Source: HGM04593 sp045612305
GTDB taxonomy: Bacteria > Bacteroidota > Bacteroidia > Bacteroidales > Bacteroidaceae
NCBI GenBank assembly: GCA_045612305.1
Contig: JAZKYU010000049.1
Span: 27,423-91,422, forward strand
Direction of reading: 5' to 3'
DNA: 64,000 bases
Part shown: positions 25,458-34,475 of the stretch, piece by piece
How positions within the stretch are numbered: position 1 is the first letter of the stretch
How the letters are laid out: the number at the start of each line of letters is the position of its first letter
Program-made: the position numbers and the translations under genes
The notes under the pieces: model-generated
What the model was told of the DNA's origin: nothing
Seen by the model: the letters and a program-made list of their open reading frames with translations, nothing else
Databases searched by the model: none

Positions 25458-27152
25458 TTATTCTAGTATCATTTCATTCACCGACGCACCAAGAGGCATC
25501 ATAGGCATAACATTATCCTCGGGACGCACAGCCACGTTCAAGAGGTATGCACCCGGAGTCTCCAACATCTCTTTAATTGCATCGTCAAGTTCTGAACGAT
25601 CTTTCACAAAACGTGTGGGAAAGCCGTAGGCCTCTGCTATTTTGCAAAAATCGGGATTGCTCATAGGTGTCCAAGAGCAACGGTTGTCGTAGAAGAGGTT
25701 TTGCCACTGACGCACCATACCCAAATAGCTGTTATCCATAACAACCATCTTCACAGGGCACTTTTGTTCCATAATAGTACCAAGTTCCTGCATATTCATC
25801 TGGAAACCTCCGTCACCTGCAAAATAGCATACAGTTCTGTGGGGAGCGCCCATAGTAGCACCCATAGCTGCGGGAAGACCGAAGCCCATAGTTCCCAAAC
25901 CTCCAGAGGTTATTATGCTGTGGGGCTCTTTATACTTAAAGTAACGTGCTGCAAACATCTGGTTCTGGCCCACATCGGTAACCAGAATAGCTGTGTTGCC
26001 TGTAGCCTCACTAACTTTTCGAGCAACTTCGCCCATAAGTATCGGGCCTTCTTTAGGATTTATCGCCTTGTCGATAACCTTTTCTTTCTCTATCGCATCA
26101 AACTCGGCAAAACGCTCTATCCACTCTTTGTGCGAAGCCTCCTCCAGCAACTCGGTGAGCATGGGAAGAGTCTCTTTACAATCGCCCAAGACGGGTATAT
26201 CGATGGGGATATTCTTGTCCATCTCCACCTTGTCTATGTCGAGGTGTATTATTTTTGCCTGTTTAGCATATGTCTCTATGTTACCCGTAACACGGTCGCT
26301 GAAACGCATACCTATAGCAATGAGCACGTCGCACTCATTTGTGTTCATATTGGGGCCCAAGTTACCATGCATACCCAACATACCCATACACAAGGGGTGC
26401 TCCGACGAGAACGACGAAAGACCAAGCAATGTGCGTGCTGCAGGTATATTAGCTTTTTCGAGGAAGGCAACAAGTTCTTTGTGTGCGTTACCAAGCTCAA
26501 CACCCTGGCCTATAAGTGCAAAGGGGCGTTTTGCGCGGTTTATGAGACCGGCAGCCTCTTTTATAGCCTCGGCATCGGGTTTCGGGTAGGGGATGTAGCT
26601 ACGTACACTCTCAACCTTCACCGGCTCGTAAAGAGTCTTTGCTATCTGTGCATCTTTTGTAAAGTCGAGGACAACGGGACCAGGACGACCTGTGCTTGCT
26701 ATGTAGAAAGCACGAGATACAGCCCACGCAACATCCTCGGCGTTGCGTATCTGGTAGCTCCACTTGCTTATAGGCTGTGTAACGCCTACAAGGTCAATCT
26801 CTTGGAAGGCGTCGCAACCAAGCACAGACGAGCTCACCTGGCCTGCGATAACAACCACGGGGGTGCTGTCGAGCAGCGCATCGCTTATGCCGGTGAGGGT
26901 GTTTGTTGCACCAGGGCCGCTGGTAACAATACACACACCAACCTTGCCCGAGCTGCGTGCATAGCCTTGCGCCGCGTGAACGGCCGCCTGCTCGTGACGT
27001 ACAAGCACTTGACGGAAGTTTTCCTTATAATCGTACAAACAATCGAATACCGGTATTATGGAGCCACCCGGATAGCCATAGAGCGTGTCCACGCCTTCGT
27101 TTATCAAAGAACGAAGAAGGGCTTCACCACCAGTAATTAGTTCTTTATTCAT
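25458..27152 (-). CDS. ilvB: Acetolactate synthase large (catalytic) subunit
   Basis: ThDP-, FAD- and Mg2+-dependent enzyme that joins two pyruvates, or pyruvate and 2-oxobutanoate, as the first common step of branched-chain amino acid synthesis. 564 residues. YGYPGGSIIPVFDCLYD and the catalytic Glu in RHEQAAVHAAQGYARSSG mark the N-terminal ThDP domain; the central FAD domain follows; and AGDGGFQMNMQELG is the C-terminal ThDP/Mg2+ motif. The preceding ilvD stop is 22 bp away and ilvN follows by 5 bp. A long open frame on the opposite strand is a by-product of codon structure. Confidence 0.97.
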   Translation of the reverse strand: MNKELITGGEALLRSLINEGVDTLYGYPGGSIIPVFDCLYDYKENFRQVLVRHEQAAVHAAQGYARSSGKVGVCIVTSGPGATNTLTGISDALLDSTPVVVIAGQVSSSVLGCDAFQEIDLVGVTQPISKWSYQIRNAEDVAWAVSRAFYIASTGRPGPVVLDFTKDAQIAKTLYEPVKVESVRSYIPYPKPDAEAIKEAAGLINRAKRPFALIGQGVELGNAHKELVAFLEKANIPAARTLLGLSSFSSEHPLCMGMLGMHGNLGPNMNTNECDVLIAIGMRFSDRVTGNIETYAKQAKIIHLDIDKVEMDKNIPIDIPVLGDCKETLPMLTELLEEASHKEWIERFAEFDAIEKEKVIDKAINPKEGPILMGEVARKVSEATGNTAILVTDVGQNQMFAARYFKYKEPHSIITSGGLGTMGFGLPAAMGATMGAPHRTVCYFAGDGGFQMNMQELGTIMEQKCPVKMVVMDNSYLGMVRQWQNLFYDNRCSWTPMSNPDFCKIAEAYGFPTRFVKDRSELDDAIKEMLETPGAYLLNVAVRPEDNVMPMMPLGASVNEMILE

Positions 27153-27174
27153 CGGTTGTTGTTGTTTAAGCTGT

Positions 27175-28977
27175 TTATTCTATAATTCTTACACCACCTT
27201 TATCGGCCGAGCTCACCATGTTGGCGTAGGCCTTAAGGCTCTTCGATATTACTCTGTCGCGTGTGAGGGGGAACATCTCGCGTGCAGCAAGTTCCTCGTC
27301 GGTAAGTTTCACATTAATTGAACGCGCAGGAATATCTATCTCTATGATGTCGCCGTCGCGCAACTTGCCTATATTTCCACCAGCTGCGGCCTCGGGTGAT
27401 ATGTGACCGATGCTCAAGCCCGATGTTCCACCACTGAAACGACCGTCGGTGATGAGCGCACATTCTTTGCCCAAGTGGCGTGATTTTATGTATGATGTAG
27501 GATAGAGCATCTCTTGCATACCGGGACCACCCTTGGGACCCTCGTAAACAATTACCACAACATCGCCGGCCTTAACATCGCCACCCAAGATGCCCTCTAC
27601 GGCTGCGTCTTGCGAGTCGAAGACCTTTGCTGTACCGGTAAATTTCCAAATGCTCTCGTCGACACCCGCAGTTTTCACCACGCAACCATCTTGCGCAATG
27701 TTTCCAAACAGGATAGCGAGGCCGCCGTCTTTTGTATAGGCGTGCTCGAGGTCGCGTATACAGCCGTTCTCACGATCGGTATCGAGAGAGTCATAATTCT
27801 CGCTATGCGAGCCCATAGTGTTGCTGAACACGTTTGCAGGGCCTGTGCTGTAGATGCGCATAGCCTCAGAGTCGATATTCTCGCCCGTGATACAATATTT
27901 TGCAATATCCTCGGCAAGGGTTGCGCCGTTCACACGTTTCAAAGAGGTGTTCAAGAGACCACCTTTTGCAAGCTCACCCATAATACCTATGATACCACCA
28001 GCACGACCACAGTCTTGAACGCTGTATTTGGGGCCGTTAGGAGCCAACTTGCAAAGACAGGGCACGCCACGGCTCAAACGGTCAATATCGGCCATTTTAA
28101 AGTCGACACCAGCCTCCTGAGCAACCGCAAGGAGGTGAAGGATGGTGTTTGTTGAGCCACCCATCGCAATGTCGAGTGTCATAGCGTTGAGGAACGCATC
28201 GCGCACAGCTATGCTGCGTGGCAACACGCTATCGTCACCCTCCTCGTAATATTTAAGCGCATTTGTAACAATCTGCTTAGCGGCATCCTTGAGTAGCTGT
28301 ATGCGGTTGGTGTGTGTTGAAAGTATTGTACCATTACCGGGCAATGAGAGACCGATAGCCTCGGTCAAAGAGTTCATTGAGTTGGCAGTGAACATTCCCG
28401 AGCAGCAACCACAACCGGGGCAAGAACGTTTCTCAACCTCGGCAAGCTCCTCGTCGCTCACACTTGTGTCAGCTGCTTTAACCATCGCCGAGATAAGGTC
28501 GAGGTTTTCGCCCTTCCAAGTACCCTTCTCCATAGGACCACCCGAAACAAACACGGTGGGGATATTCAAGCGCATAGAGGCCATGAGCATACCCGGGGTT
28601 ATTTTGTCGCAGTTTGATATGCAGACAAGTGCATCAACCTTGTGAGCGTTGCACATATACTCAACGCTGTCGGCGATAATATCGCGCGAGGGCAAAGAGT
28701 AAAGCATACCATCGTGGCCCATAGCAATACCGTCGTCTATGGCTATAGTATTGAACTCTGCTGCGTAGCAACCGAGTTTCTCAATTTCGCGTTTCACAAT
28801 CTGGCCAGCCTCGTGCAAGTGTGTGTGGCCGGGCACAAGTTGTGTAAATGAGTTGGCAATAGCTATGATGGGCTTGCCAAACATTTCGCGTTTCATTCCG
28901 TTTGCAATCCACAACGCTCTTGCTCCGGCCATACGACGGCCTTCGGTGCACTGTGAACTTCTCAATTTATTTTTCAT
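27175..28977 (-). CDS. ilvD: Dihydroxy-acid dehydratase
   Basis: Fe-S dehydratase that turns the dihydroxyacids into 2-oxo acids, the third step of valine/isoleucine synthesis. 600 residues. The cluster-ligand regions are visible: CISNCDKITPGML and CPGCGCCSGMFTANSMNSL; the C-terminal GRFSGGTSGLSIGHISPEAA is the substrate/Mg region. First structural gene of ilvD-ilvB-ilvN-ilvC. Its leader, 28978-29213, carries a coding leader peptide and mutually exclusive hairpins (separate entries), so its expression should depend on the charging of branched-chain tRNAs. Confidence 0.97.
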   Translation of the reverse strand: MKNKLRSSQCTEGRRMAGARALWIANGMKREMFGKPIIAIANSFTQLVPGHTHLHEAGQIVKREIEKLGCYAAEFNTIAIDDGIAMGHDGMLYSLPSRDIIADSVEYMCNAHKVDALVCISNCDKITPGMLMASMRLNIPTVFVSGGPMEKGTWKGENLDLISAMVKAADTSVSDEELAEVEKRSCPGCGCCSGMFTANSMNSLTEAIGLSLPGNGTILSTHTNRIQLLKDAAKQIVTNALKYYEEGDDSVLPRSIAVRDAFLNAMTLDIAMGGSTNTILHLLAVAQEAGVDFKMADIDRLSRGVPCLCKLAPNGPKYSVQDCGRAGGIIGIMGELAKGGLLNTSLKRVNGATLAEDIAKYCITGENIDSEAMRIYSTGPANVFSNTMGSHSENYDSLDTDRENGCIRDLEHAYTKDGGLAILFGNIAQDGCVVKTAGVDESIWKFTGTAKVFDSQDAAVEGILGGDVKAGDVVVIVYEGPKGGPGMQEMLYPTSYIKSRHLGKECALITDGRFSGGTSGLSIGHISPEAAAGGNIGKLRDGDIIEIDIPARSINVKLTDEELAAREMFPLTRDRVISKSLKAYANMVSSADKGGVRIIE

Positions 28978-29049
28978 ATCTATATTATCTCTTTTGTCGT
29001 GCGGGAGCAGCTCTTTTTGCTACGCACCGCAGTATGTATTACATTCAAT

Positions 29050-29081
29050 AAAAAAGCCCTCCTCATTTAACAGAGAAAGGC
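29050..29081 (-). terminator. Attenuator terminator in the ilv leader
   Basis: In the leader RNA GCCTTTCTC (29081-29073) pairs with GAGGAGGGC (29064-29056) over nine base pairs, two of them G-U, around an eight-base loop, then TTTTTT (29055-29050). This is a Rho-independent terminator about 70 bp before ilvD. Its left arm can instead pair with an earlier segment (next entry). Confidence 0.8.
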
Positions 29082-29109
29082 ACATTTGATATTGTACACA
29101 GCCCATCTC
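29073..29109 (-). promoter_or_regulatory. Antiterminator of the ilv leader
   Basis: GAGATGGGC (29109-29101), which overlaps the leader-peptide stop codon, can pair with GCCTTTCTC (29081-29073) in eight of nine positions (one G-U, one T-T mismatch). This uses the same arm as the terminator stem, so only one can form. A ribosome on the leader stop codon would cover this segment; one stalled on the Val/Leu codons upstream would not. A third, upstream hairpin, CCTATTG/CAAGTAGG (about 29129-29112), with a one-base bulge, could sequester the region or act as a pause site. Confidence 0.65.
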
Positions 29110-29173
29110 ACCCTACTTGTTCCAATAGGACGACCACATTAACGAGGGTTAAAATGACTGATTGTGACAACAT
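29108..29173 (-). CDS. Ile/Leu/Val-rich leader peptide of the ilv operon
   Basis: A 21-codon frame, ATG to TGA, in the 5' leader of ilvD. Twelve of 21 residues are Ile, Leu or Val (1 Ile, 5 Leu, 6 Val), including the core VILTLVNVVVLL. The run GTG-GTC-GTC-CTA-TTG (29137-29123) is placed so that a ribosome stalled there leaves the antiterminator segment free. Composition, position between a full promoter and a terminator, and overlap of the stop codon with the antiterminator arm match classical ilv/leu attenuation in enterobacteria. It has no obvious Shine-Dalgarno sequence, as usual in this phylum. Expression is not shown by sequence alone. Confidence 0.75.
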   Translation of the reverse strand: MLSQSVILTLVNVVVLLEQVG

Positions 29174-29219
29174 TATTCTCTAATTATTATGCCCTTGCGC
29201 TATGGAAGGTATTTGCACG

Positions 29220-29250
29220 CAAAAATAGTTTCTTTTTTCAGCATAACAAA
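29220..29250 (-). promoter_or_regulatory. Promoter of the ilvDBNC operon
   Basis: Minus-strand TTTG (29250-29247), 19 bp, TATTTTTG (29227-29220): a complete Bacteroidota promoter. Transcription should start near 29213, about 40 bases before the leader peptide. From 29251 to 29440 I see only AT-rich sequence with no feature. Confidence 0.8.
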
Positions 29251-29440
29251 AAAAATAATAGAAAAATAGCTGTTTTATATCAAAAAAACAGGATATCGCC
29301 CCTTTCGTTTTAATAAATAGCAGGTTTTACTGTTTTTTACGAGCAAAAAAGTCAAAAGAGGAGGCACATTTATTACTTTTATCTATCGTTATTATAGAAA
29401 CACCTTATACTATTTTTAACTTTATTGGGAAATTTTGTGG

Positions 29441-29448
29441 TATCTTTG
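29441..29448 (+). promoter_or_regulatory. -7 box of the AspT-like transporter gene
   Basis: TATCTTTG, a perfect TAnnTTTG, 27 bp before the ATG. The -33 region is poor (TTTA at a 16-bp spacing). Confidence 0.55.
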
Positions 29449-29475
29449 CAGGCAAATTAGAAAAACAGAGAAAAA

Positions 29476-31149
29476 ATGGATTTTTTATTGACTTTATTGG
29501 AAGGAGTGCAAGGCCAGTGGAGCGGAGGCGTAGCCCACTCTATGATTATTCTGGCCCTCACCATAGCTTTTGGTGTTATGCTAGGACGCATTAAAGTTGC
29601 AGGAATTTCTTTTGGTGTAACTTGGATACTTTTTGTGGGTATACTTTTTGCGCATTTTGGTTACACGCTGAACAGCGACCTGCTGCACTTTGTAAAAGAG
29701 TTCGGACTAATATTGTTTGTATTCTCCATAGGCTTGCAAGTGGGCCCGGGTTTCTTTTCGAGCTTTAAATCGGGAGGCTTAACCCTCTGCCTCATCACCT
29801 GCACCATCGTTCTTTTCGACGTGCTCACCGCTATAGGAGTACATTTTGCAACCGACACACCCATAACCACAGTGACAGGTATCTTGTCGGGTGCGGTGAC
29901 CAACACGCCCGGCCTTGGTGCTGCACAGCAGGCTTACCGCGACATAACGGGAACATCGGCCACAGACATTGCGCTTGGATACAGCGTAGCCTACCCTCTT
30001 GGTGTTATTGGCTGCATCTTGTCTATGCTGGCAATAAAAGCTGCACTATACAAAAAAGACATAACAAACAAAGGCGACGAAAGCAAAAAAGAGCTCAAAG
30101 TAGAGCCTTTGACCATAGAGGTTAAAAACCCCACCATCGCAGGAAAATCGCTTGCATCTATACGCCACAGCCAAAATTACGACTTTGTTGTGTCGAGAAT
30201 TTTTCACGCCGACACCAAGGAGATTGAGATTGCAAACTCAAACAGCACGATGAATGTGGGCGACAAATTCCTTGTAATTGTGAGGCCCTCGCAGCGCGAA
30301 AGCATACTCAACCTCTTCGGTAACGAGTGTATTGTAGACTGGGACAAGGCCGGAGCACAGTTCAAGGCCAAGAAACTTATTGTAACAAACCCCAAGCTAA
30401 ACGGCGTGATGCTGTCGAAGCTCAACTTGCGCAACAATTTCAAGGTTAACCTCACACGCGTAAACCGTGCCGGTATAGACCTCGTTGCAGCCCCCGACCT
30501 GCGCTTGCAGCTTGGCGATATTGTAACCGTTGTAGGCTTGGACAGCGCCGTGGGCAACGTGAAGCGCATTTTGGGTGATTCACGCAAACGCCTCGACCAC
30601 CCCAACCTCATACCCATCTTCATAGGTATAGCGCTTGGCTGTATCTTGGGTAGCCTCCCCATCTTCATCCCCGGAATGTCGCAACCCGTCAAGCTGGGAC
30701 TTGCGGGCGGCCCGCTCATCGTGGCTATACCCATCAGCTACTTTGGCCCAAAATACAAGCTTGTTACATACACCACTATGAGCGCCAACCTGATGATACG
30801 CGAGATAGGTATATCGCTTTTCCTTGCCTGCGTGGGACTGGAAGCCGGCAAGGCCTTTGTAGACACACTTGTAAACAACAACGGTTTTATGTGGGTTGTT
30901 TATGGAGCTATAATTACTATACTCCCCTTGCTCATTGCCGGTTGCGTGGGACGTTTTATACTCAAGATACCCTACAACACGCTTATAGGTGTTATGTCGG
31001 GCTCTTGCACAAACCCTCCCGCACTTGCGTTTGCCAACGAGCAAGACAAGAACAGCGACAAAGCCTCTGTGGGTTACGCTACCGTTTACCCCCTTGCAAT
31101 GTTCTTGCGCATACTCACCGCGCAACTTATGATACTCTTGTTCTGCTAG
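29476..31149 (+). CDS. AspT/YidE-family membrane transporter with two RCK_C domains
   Basis: 557 residues in the arrangement of the aspartate:alanine exchanger family: about five N-terminal membrane helices (from residue 20) with the repeat-type motif GAVTNTPGLGAAQQAY, two cytoplasmic RCK_C/TrkA-C domains (about residues 205-375: PTIAGKSLASIRHSQNYDFVVSRI and LRNNFKVNLTRVNRAGIDLV), then a second set of helices with the matching motif GSCTNPPALAFANEQ. Substrate is unknown; Bacteroidales often keep several paralogues. Single gene, divergent from ilvD, and followed by a bidirectional terminator. Confidence 0.85.
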   Translation: MDFLLTLLEGVQGQWSGGVAHSMIILALTIAFGVMLGRIKVAGISFGVTWILFVGILFAHFGYTLNSDLLHFVKEFGLILFVFSIGLQVGPGFFSSFKSGGLTLCLITCTIVLFDVLTAIGVHFATDTPITTVTGILSGAVTNTPGLGAAQQAYRDITGTSATDIALGYSVAYPLGVIGCILSMLAIKAALYKKDITNKGDESKKELKVEPLTIEVKNPTIAGKSLASIRHSQNYDFVVSRIFHADTKEIEIANSNSTMNVGDKFLVIVRPSQRESILNLFGNECIVDWDKAGAQFKAKKLIVTNPKLNGVMLSKLNLRNNFKVNLTRVNRAGIDLVAAPDLRLQLGDIVTVVGLDSAVGNVKRILGDSRKRLDHPNLIPIFIGIALGCILGSLPIFIPGMSQPVKLGLAGGPLIVAIPISYFGPKYKLVTYTTMSANLMIREIGISLFLACVGLEAGKAFVDTLVNNNGFMWVVYGAIITILPLLIAGCVGRFILKIPYNTLIGVMSGSCTNPPALAFANEQDKNSDKASVGYATVYPLAMFLRILTAQLMILLFC

Positions 31150-31165
31150 AGTTTATCGCACAAAT

Positions 31166-31213
31166 AAATAATAACGCCCGACAAGAAAACTTCGTCGGGC
31201 GTTATTATTTTGT
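31166..31213. terminator. Bidirectional terminator between transporter and BtuC-like gene
   Basis: 17-bp perfect stem AAATAATAACGCCCGAC with its complement and an 11-base loop; T tracts on both strands. Ends the plus-strand transporter and the long minus-strand run that reaches 31291. Confidence 0.88.
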
Positions 31214-31290
31214 ATCTATATTCTTAGCGAACAAGCTTTCTGTTGCCCCCTATGTAAAAACCTTTTGCAGGAGACGATTAAGACTTATTT

Positions 31291-32307
31291 TCAACGAACG
31301 TTTCTCTCCTTAAGCACAACATAAATTATAACAGGAGCGCCAAGCAGAGGAGTTATGGCTGCAAGAGGCAAAAGCCCGCTTTCTCCCGGTAGCTGCGTTG
31401 CTAAATTACACAAAAGAGCAACACCACCACCCAACACCATGGTAAGCGGGAGCAAAACACGGTGGTTTGCTGTGCCAAGAGCCAAACGCGCCAAGTGAGG
31501 CACTGCAAGACCTATAAAAGAGATGGGGCCGCAGAAGGCTGTAACGGTTGCAGTTATAGCACCCACAATAAGCAGCAAAGAGCCTCGCAACAGCTTTGTA
31601 TTAACACCAAGATTGCGTGCATACATTTCGCCCAGCAATATCACATTGAGCGGTTTCACAAGAAGCAGAGCTGCAAAAAGCAACAAAAGGAGCACCCCTG
31701 AAAAGAGAGGCAACAACTCGACAGAAACACCACCAAAACCTCCCATACCCCATATGAGATAAGAGTGCACTCCCTCGGCTGTGGAAAAATAATTGAGCAG
31801 GGTTATCGCCGACGACGCAAGGTAGCTTATTGCAAGGCCGGCTATGAGAAGATAAATATTATTGGACAAAAGATGCGAGAGAGAGAGCACCAAAGCTATA
31901 ATGAGCAAAGCCCCCAAGAAGGCTCCCGAAAGCATCAGCACATAGCTACCAACGCCTGCAACACCTTGCAGCAGAAGCATAACCACCGCAACGCCCAAGC
32001 CCGCGCCACTATTTATGCCAAGTATCTCGGGGCCGGCAAGAGGGTTATTGAAGAGTGTTTGCAATAACAAGCCTGCAACAGAGAGCGACATACCTGCAAG
32101 GAGCGCTGTAACAGCCTGCGGCACACGAGATTGCAAAACTATAAGCCTCCACCCTTCGTTGCCTGCGTCGCCACCCATAAGCACGTCGACCACAGCTGTA
32201 GAAGGCAGGCTCACCGAGCCACAAAATATATTTGCAAAAAAGAGCATCAGGAGTAACCCTGCCCCTGCAACAAAAAAGAGAATGTATTTATTATGGCAAC
32301 TTCTCAT
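31291..32307 (-). CDS. FecCD/BtuC-type ABC importer permease
   Basis: 338 residues with about nine to ten membrane helices, of the family that imports cobalamin, heme or siderophore-iron. Signature segments include SLSVAGLLLQTLFNNPLAGPEILGINSGAGLG near the N terminus (read in parts) and ITATVTAFCGPISFIGLAVPHLAR in the second half, the latter holding the coupling loop that contacts the ATPase. The gene overlaps the substrate-binding lipoprotein gene by 17 bp. The usual third gene, the ATPase, is absent: the next gene is convergent behind a terminator. Substrate cannot be told. Confidence 0.92.
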   Translation of the reverse strand: MRSCHNKYILFFVAGAGLLLMLFFANIFCGSVSLPSTAVVDVLMGGDAGNEGWRLIVLQSRVPQAVTALLAGMSLSVAGLLLQTLFNNPLAGPEILGINSGAGLGVAVVMLLLQGVAGVGSYVLMLSGAFLGALLIIALVLSLSHLLSNNIYLLIAGLAISYLASSAITLLNYFSTAEGVHSYLIWGMGGFGGVSVELLPLFSGVLLLLLFAALLLVKPLNVILLGEMYARNLGVNTKLLRGSLLLIVGAITATVTAFCGPISFIGLAVPHLARLALGTANHRVLLPLTMVLGGGVALLCNLATQLPGESGLLPLAAITPLLGAPVIIYVVLKERNVR

Positions 32308-33412
32308 AATATCTCAAACTATAACCAGGGAGTAACGAGGGATGAAATATCGCAACAAGCTCGGCAAGCAACAAATCGGGGTGAAAAGCCGTCTCCTCGA
32401 AAAGAGCCTTCTCTCCCGTATTACACGCATAGATATTACCCTCTTTATGAGGACGAAAGTGAGCATATCCGGCAAACTCCTCGAGCAAAGATGCACGGCT
32501 CTTGTTAAAAAGCGAATTATACTTCAAAAGCCAAAAATCGGCATCGGCAGCACAGGCCAGCACCGTTTCGAACGATAAGGGACACGAGCCCGCACCCTTT
32601 CTGTCGGCAAACAAATAGCGAGCACCCGCCACGCTATACATCTGCCCCATCGTGCTTTGCCCGGCCGGCACATACCACGCATTGTGGCTCTTGAGTTCAC
32701 ACATAAGTGTTGGGCGATGGGTTACACCATCTGCAAGTGCCGCCAAGCTATCATACCTCTCACACACGGCAGCAAAAATTGAATCGGCCTGGGTTGCACG
32801 CCCAAAGAGACGCCCATAGAAACGCACCCATTCGGCTGCAGCAAGAGGCGATTTTTCCATATATTCAGCACACTCCACTATGGGGTAATTCAATTTGTCG
32901 AGCTTGCCATACCCCCCGTTCTCGAACGGGAGAGCAAAAACAGCATCGGGAGAGAGCGACACCACACACTCGGCATCAACATCGTACGAGCTGCCACAAT
33001 CGACCACATCGCCCGCGCCCACAGCAGCTGTCACCCGCGAAGGGGGCATAAAAGCCACATCGCACACACCTTTTATGCTCTCGAAGCAACCAAGTTCCTC
33101 GACAAGGGCAACGTGCACCGAGGAGAAGAGAAGCGTTCTCTTCAGGGGTGTGCGCAACACTGTTCCTTGCGGCATATTGCAAGGTAGCGGAGCATCGGCT
33201 GGGACAAGTAAGTAGCGGTTTAGCAAACCTCTCCCCCACGGATTTTTCACCTCCACAACAAGCAGGCTGTCGTAGTCTATCATCTGCAAGAGGGTTGAGT
33301 AGCGCAAGGGTATGGTATCTCCCGCACCCAACGCACTCACAGGAGCACCCTCTCCCCCGCACGATAGCAAAAGAGAGGCTAAAAAGAGTATTGCAAACAG
33401 ACGTTTAAGCAT
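32291..33412 (-). CDS. ABC importer substrate-binding lipoprotein (BtuF/FhuD-like)
   Basis: About 373 residues. From the Met at 33412 the N terminus is a lipoprotein signal, MLKRLFAILFLASLLLSCGG, with Cys as the lipid site; an in-frame Met six codons earlier (33430) is less likely. The mature part has two lobes of the periplasmic-binding fold for iron complexes/cobalamin (LFSSVHVALVEELGCFESIKGV; SPDAVFALPFENGGYGKLDKL; PTLMCELKSHNAWYVPAGQSTMGQ). It pairs with the overlapping permease gene. It also overlaps the stop of the DAHP synthase/chorismate mutase gene by 8 bp. Confidence 0.88.
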   Translation of the reverse strand: MLKRLFAILFLASLLLSCGGEGAPVSALGAGDTIPLRYSTLLQMIDYDSLLVVEVKNPWGRGLLNRYLLVPADAPLPCNMPQGTVLRTPLKRTLLFSSVHVALVEELGCFESIKGVCDVAFMPPSRVTAAVGAGDVVDCGSSYDVDAECVVSLSPDAVFALPFENGGYGKLDKLNYPIVECAEYMEKSPLAAAEWVRFYGRLFGRATQADSIFAAVCERYDSLAALADGVTHRPTLMCELKSHNAWYVPAGQSTMGQMYSVAGARYLFADRKGAGSCPLSFETVLACAADADFWLLKYNSLFNKSRASLLEEFAGYAHFRPHKEGNIYACNTGEKALFEETAFHPDLLLAELVAIFHPSLLPGYSLRYYEKLP

Positions 33413-34475
33413 CGTTTTTGTTGTTAACAATGAGCAACTGACGGCGTATGCTCTCGGTGTGTATGGTTTCGAAAAGTTCGTGCACTACGTCGGCACTTAA
33501 ATTATAGGCCTCGCCAAGTGCCGCACAGCGCTCCATTGTCTCCTTGTAACGATAGGGCTGAAAAACCGTCACGCCCATCTTTTTCTTCAGTTCACCTATC
33601 TCGCTAGCCACATCCATACGTTTAGAGAGGAGCGCTATAAGCTCGTTATCTATAGCATCTATCTTCTTTCTGTAGGCCGAAAGGTCGACACCCTCGGCAA
33701 CCGAAGAACGGCGCACAAGAGCCGACAAGACTGCACGCAGGTCACTTGGCGTTATTTGCTGACGAGCATCGCTCAAAGCACACGACGGGTTAGCGTGTAC
33801 CTCTATCATCAAGCCATCGAAGTTCAAGTCCATCGCTTGTTGCGAGAGCCCCTGCACAAGCTCGCTCTTGCCGGCTATGTGGCTAGGATCACAAATAAGG
33901 GGTAGCTGCGGGAAACGGTTTTTAAGTTCCAACGCTATCTGCCACTGTGGCGAGTTGCGAAAAAGTTTCTCACCATAGGACGAGAAACCGCGATGCACGG
34001 CACACAAGCGTGTCACCCCACAATTATTAAGACGCTCAAGAGCGCCCACCCACAACTCGAGGTCGGGGTTTACAGGGTTTTTCACAAGCACAGGCACATC
34101 CACGCCGCGTAAAGCTTCGGCAACCTCCTGCACTGCAAAAGGGTTGGTTACTGTACGTGCGCCCACCCACAGCACATCGATGCCAGCCGATAGAGCAGCC
34201 TCAACGTGCGCTGCGGTAGCTACCTCTGTGCCCACAGGCATAGAAAACTCTTTTTTTACACGCGCAAGCCACTCAAGACCACGCGCGCCCACACCCTCGA
34301 AACAGCCTGGACGCGTACGGGGCTTCCAAATTCCAGCACGAAAGAGCTGCACCCCCGCACTTGCAAGAGAAGCCGCAACATCCATCACCTGCGCCTCGTT
34401 TTCGGCACTGCAAGGGCCTGCTATCACGATAGGGCGTTTACCACCCGAAAATATATCTATCTCGTCAATCTTCAT
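33405..34475 (-). CDS. Bifunctional DAHP synthase / chorismate mutase
   Basis: 356 residues. The N-terminal 260 or so form a type I-beta/KDO8PS-like DAHP synthase (VIAGPCSAENEAQVMDVA; FRAGIWKPRTRPGCFEGVG; CDPSHIAGKSELVQGLSQQAMDLN), joining PEP and erythrose-4-phosphate in the first step of aromatic synthesis. The C-terminal 90 residues are an AroQ-type chorismate mutase (LSAYRKKIDAIDNELIALLSKRMDVA). The fusion permits feedback by prephenate in related enzymes. No tyrA or pheA is next to it. Overlaps tatD by 11 bp upstream and the importer gene downstream. Confidence 0.93.
   Translation of the reverse strand: MKIDEIDIFSGGKRPIVIAGPCSAENEAQVMDVAASLASAGVQLFRAGIWKPRTRPGCFEGVGARGLEWLARVKKEFSMPVGTEVATAAHVEAALSAGIDVLWVGARTVTNPFAVQEVAEALRGVDVPVLVKNPVNPDLELWVGALERLNNCGVTRLCAVHRGFSSYGEKLFRNSPQWQIALELKNRFPQLPLICDPSHIAGKSELVQGLSQQAMDLNFDGLMIEVHANPSCALSDARQQITPSDLRAVLSALVRRSSVAEGVDLSAYRKKIDAIDNELIALLSKRMDVASEIGELKKKMGVTVFQPYRYKETMERCAALGEAYNLSADVVHELFETIHTESIRRQLLIVNNKNDA

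Noticed and set aside
25701..27140. A 479-codon open frame on the plus strand opposite ilvB
   Set aside because: It lies entirely inside a certain gene, has no domain, is rich in His/Cys/Thr as antisense frames of this codon bias are, and has no promoter or start context.
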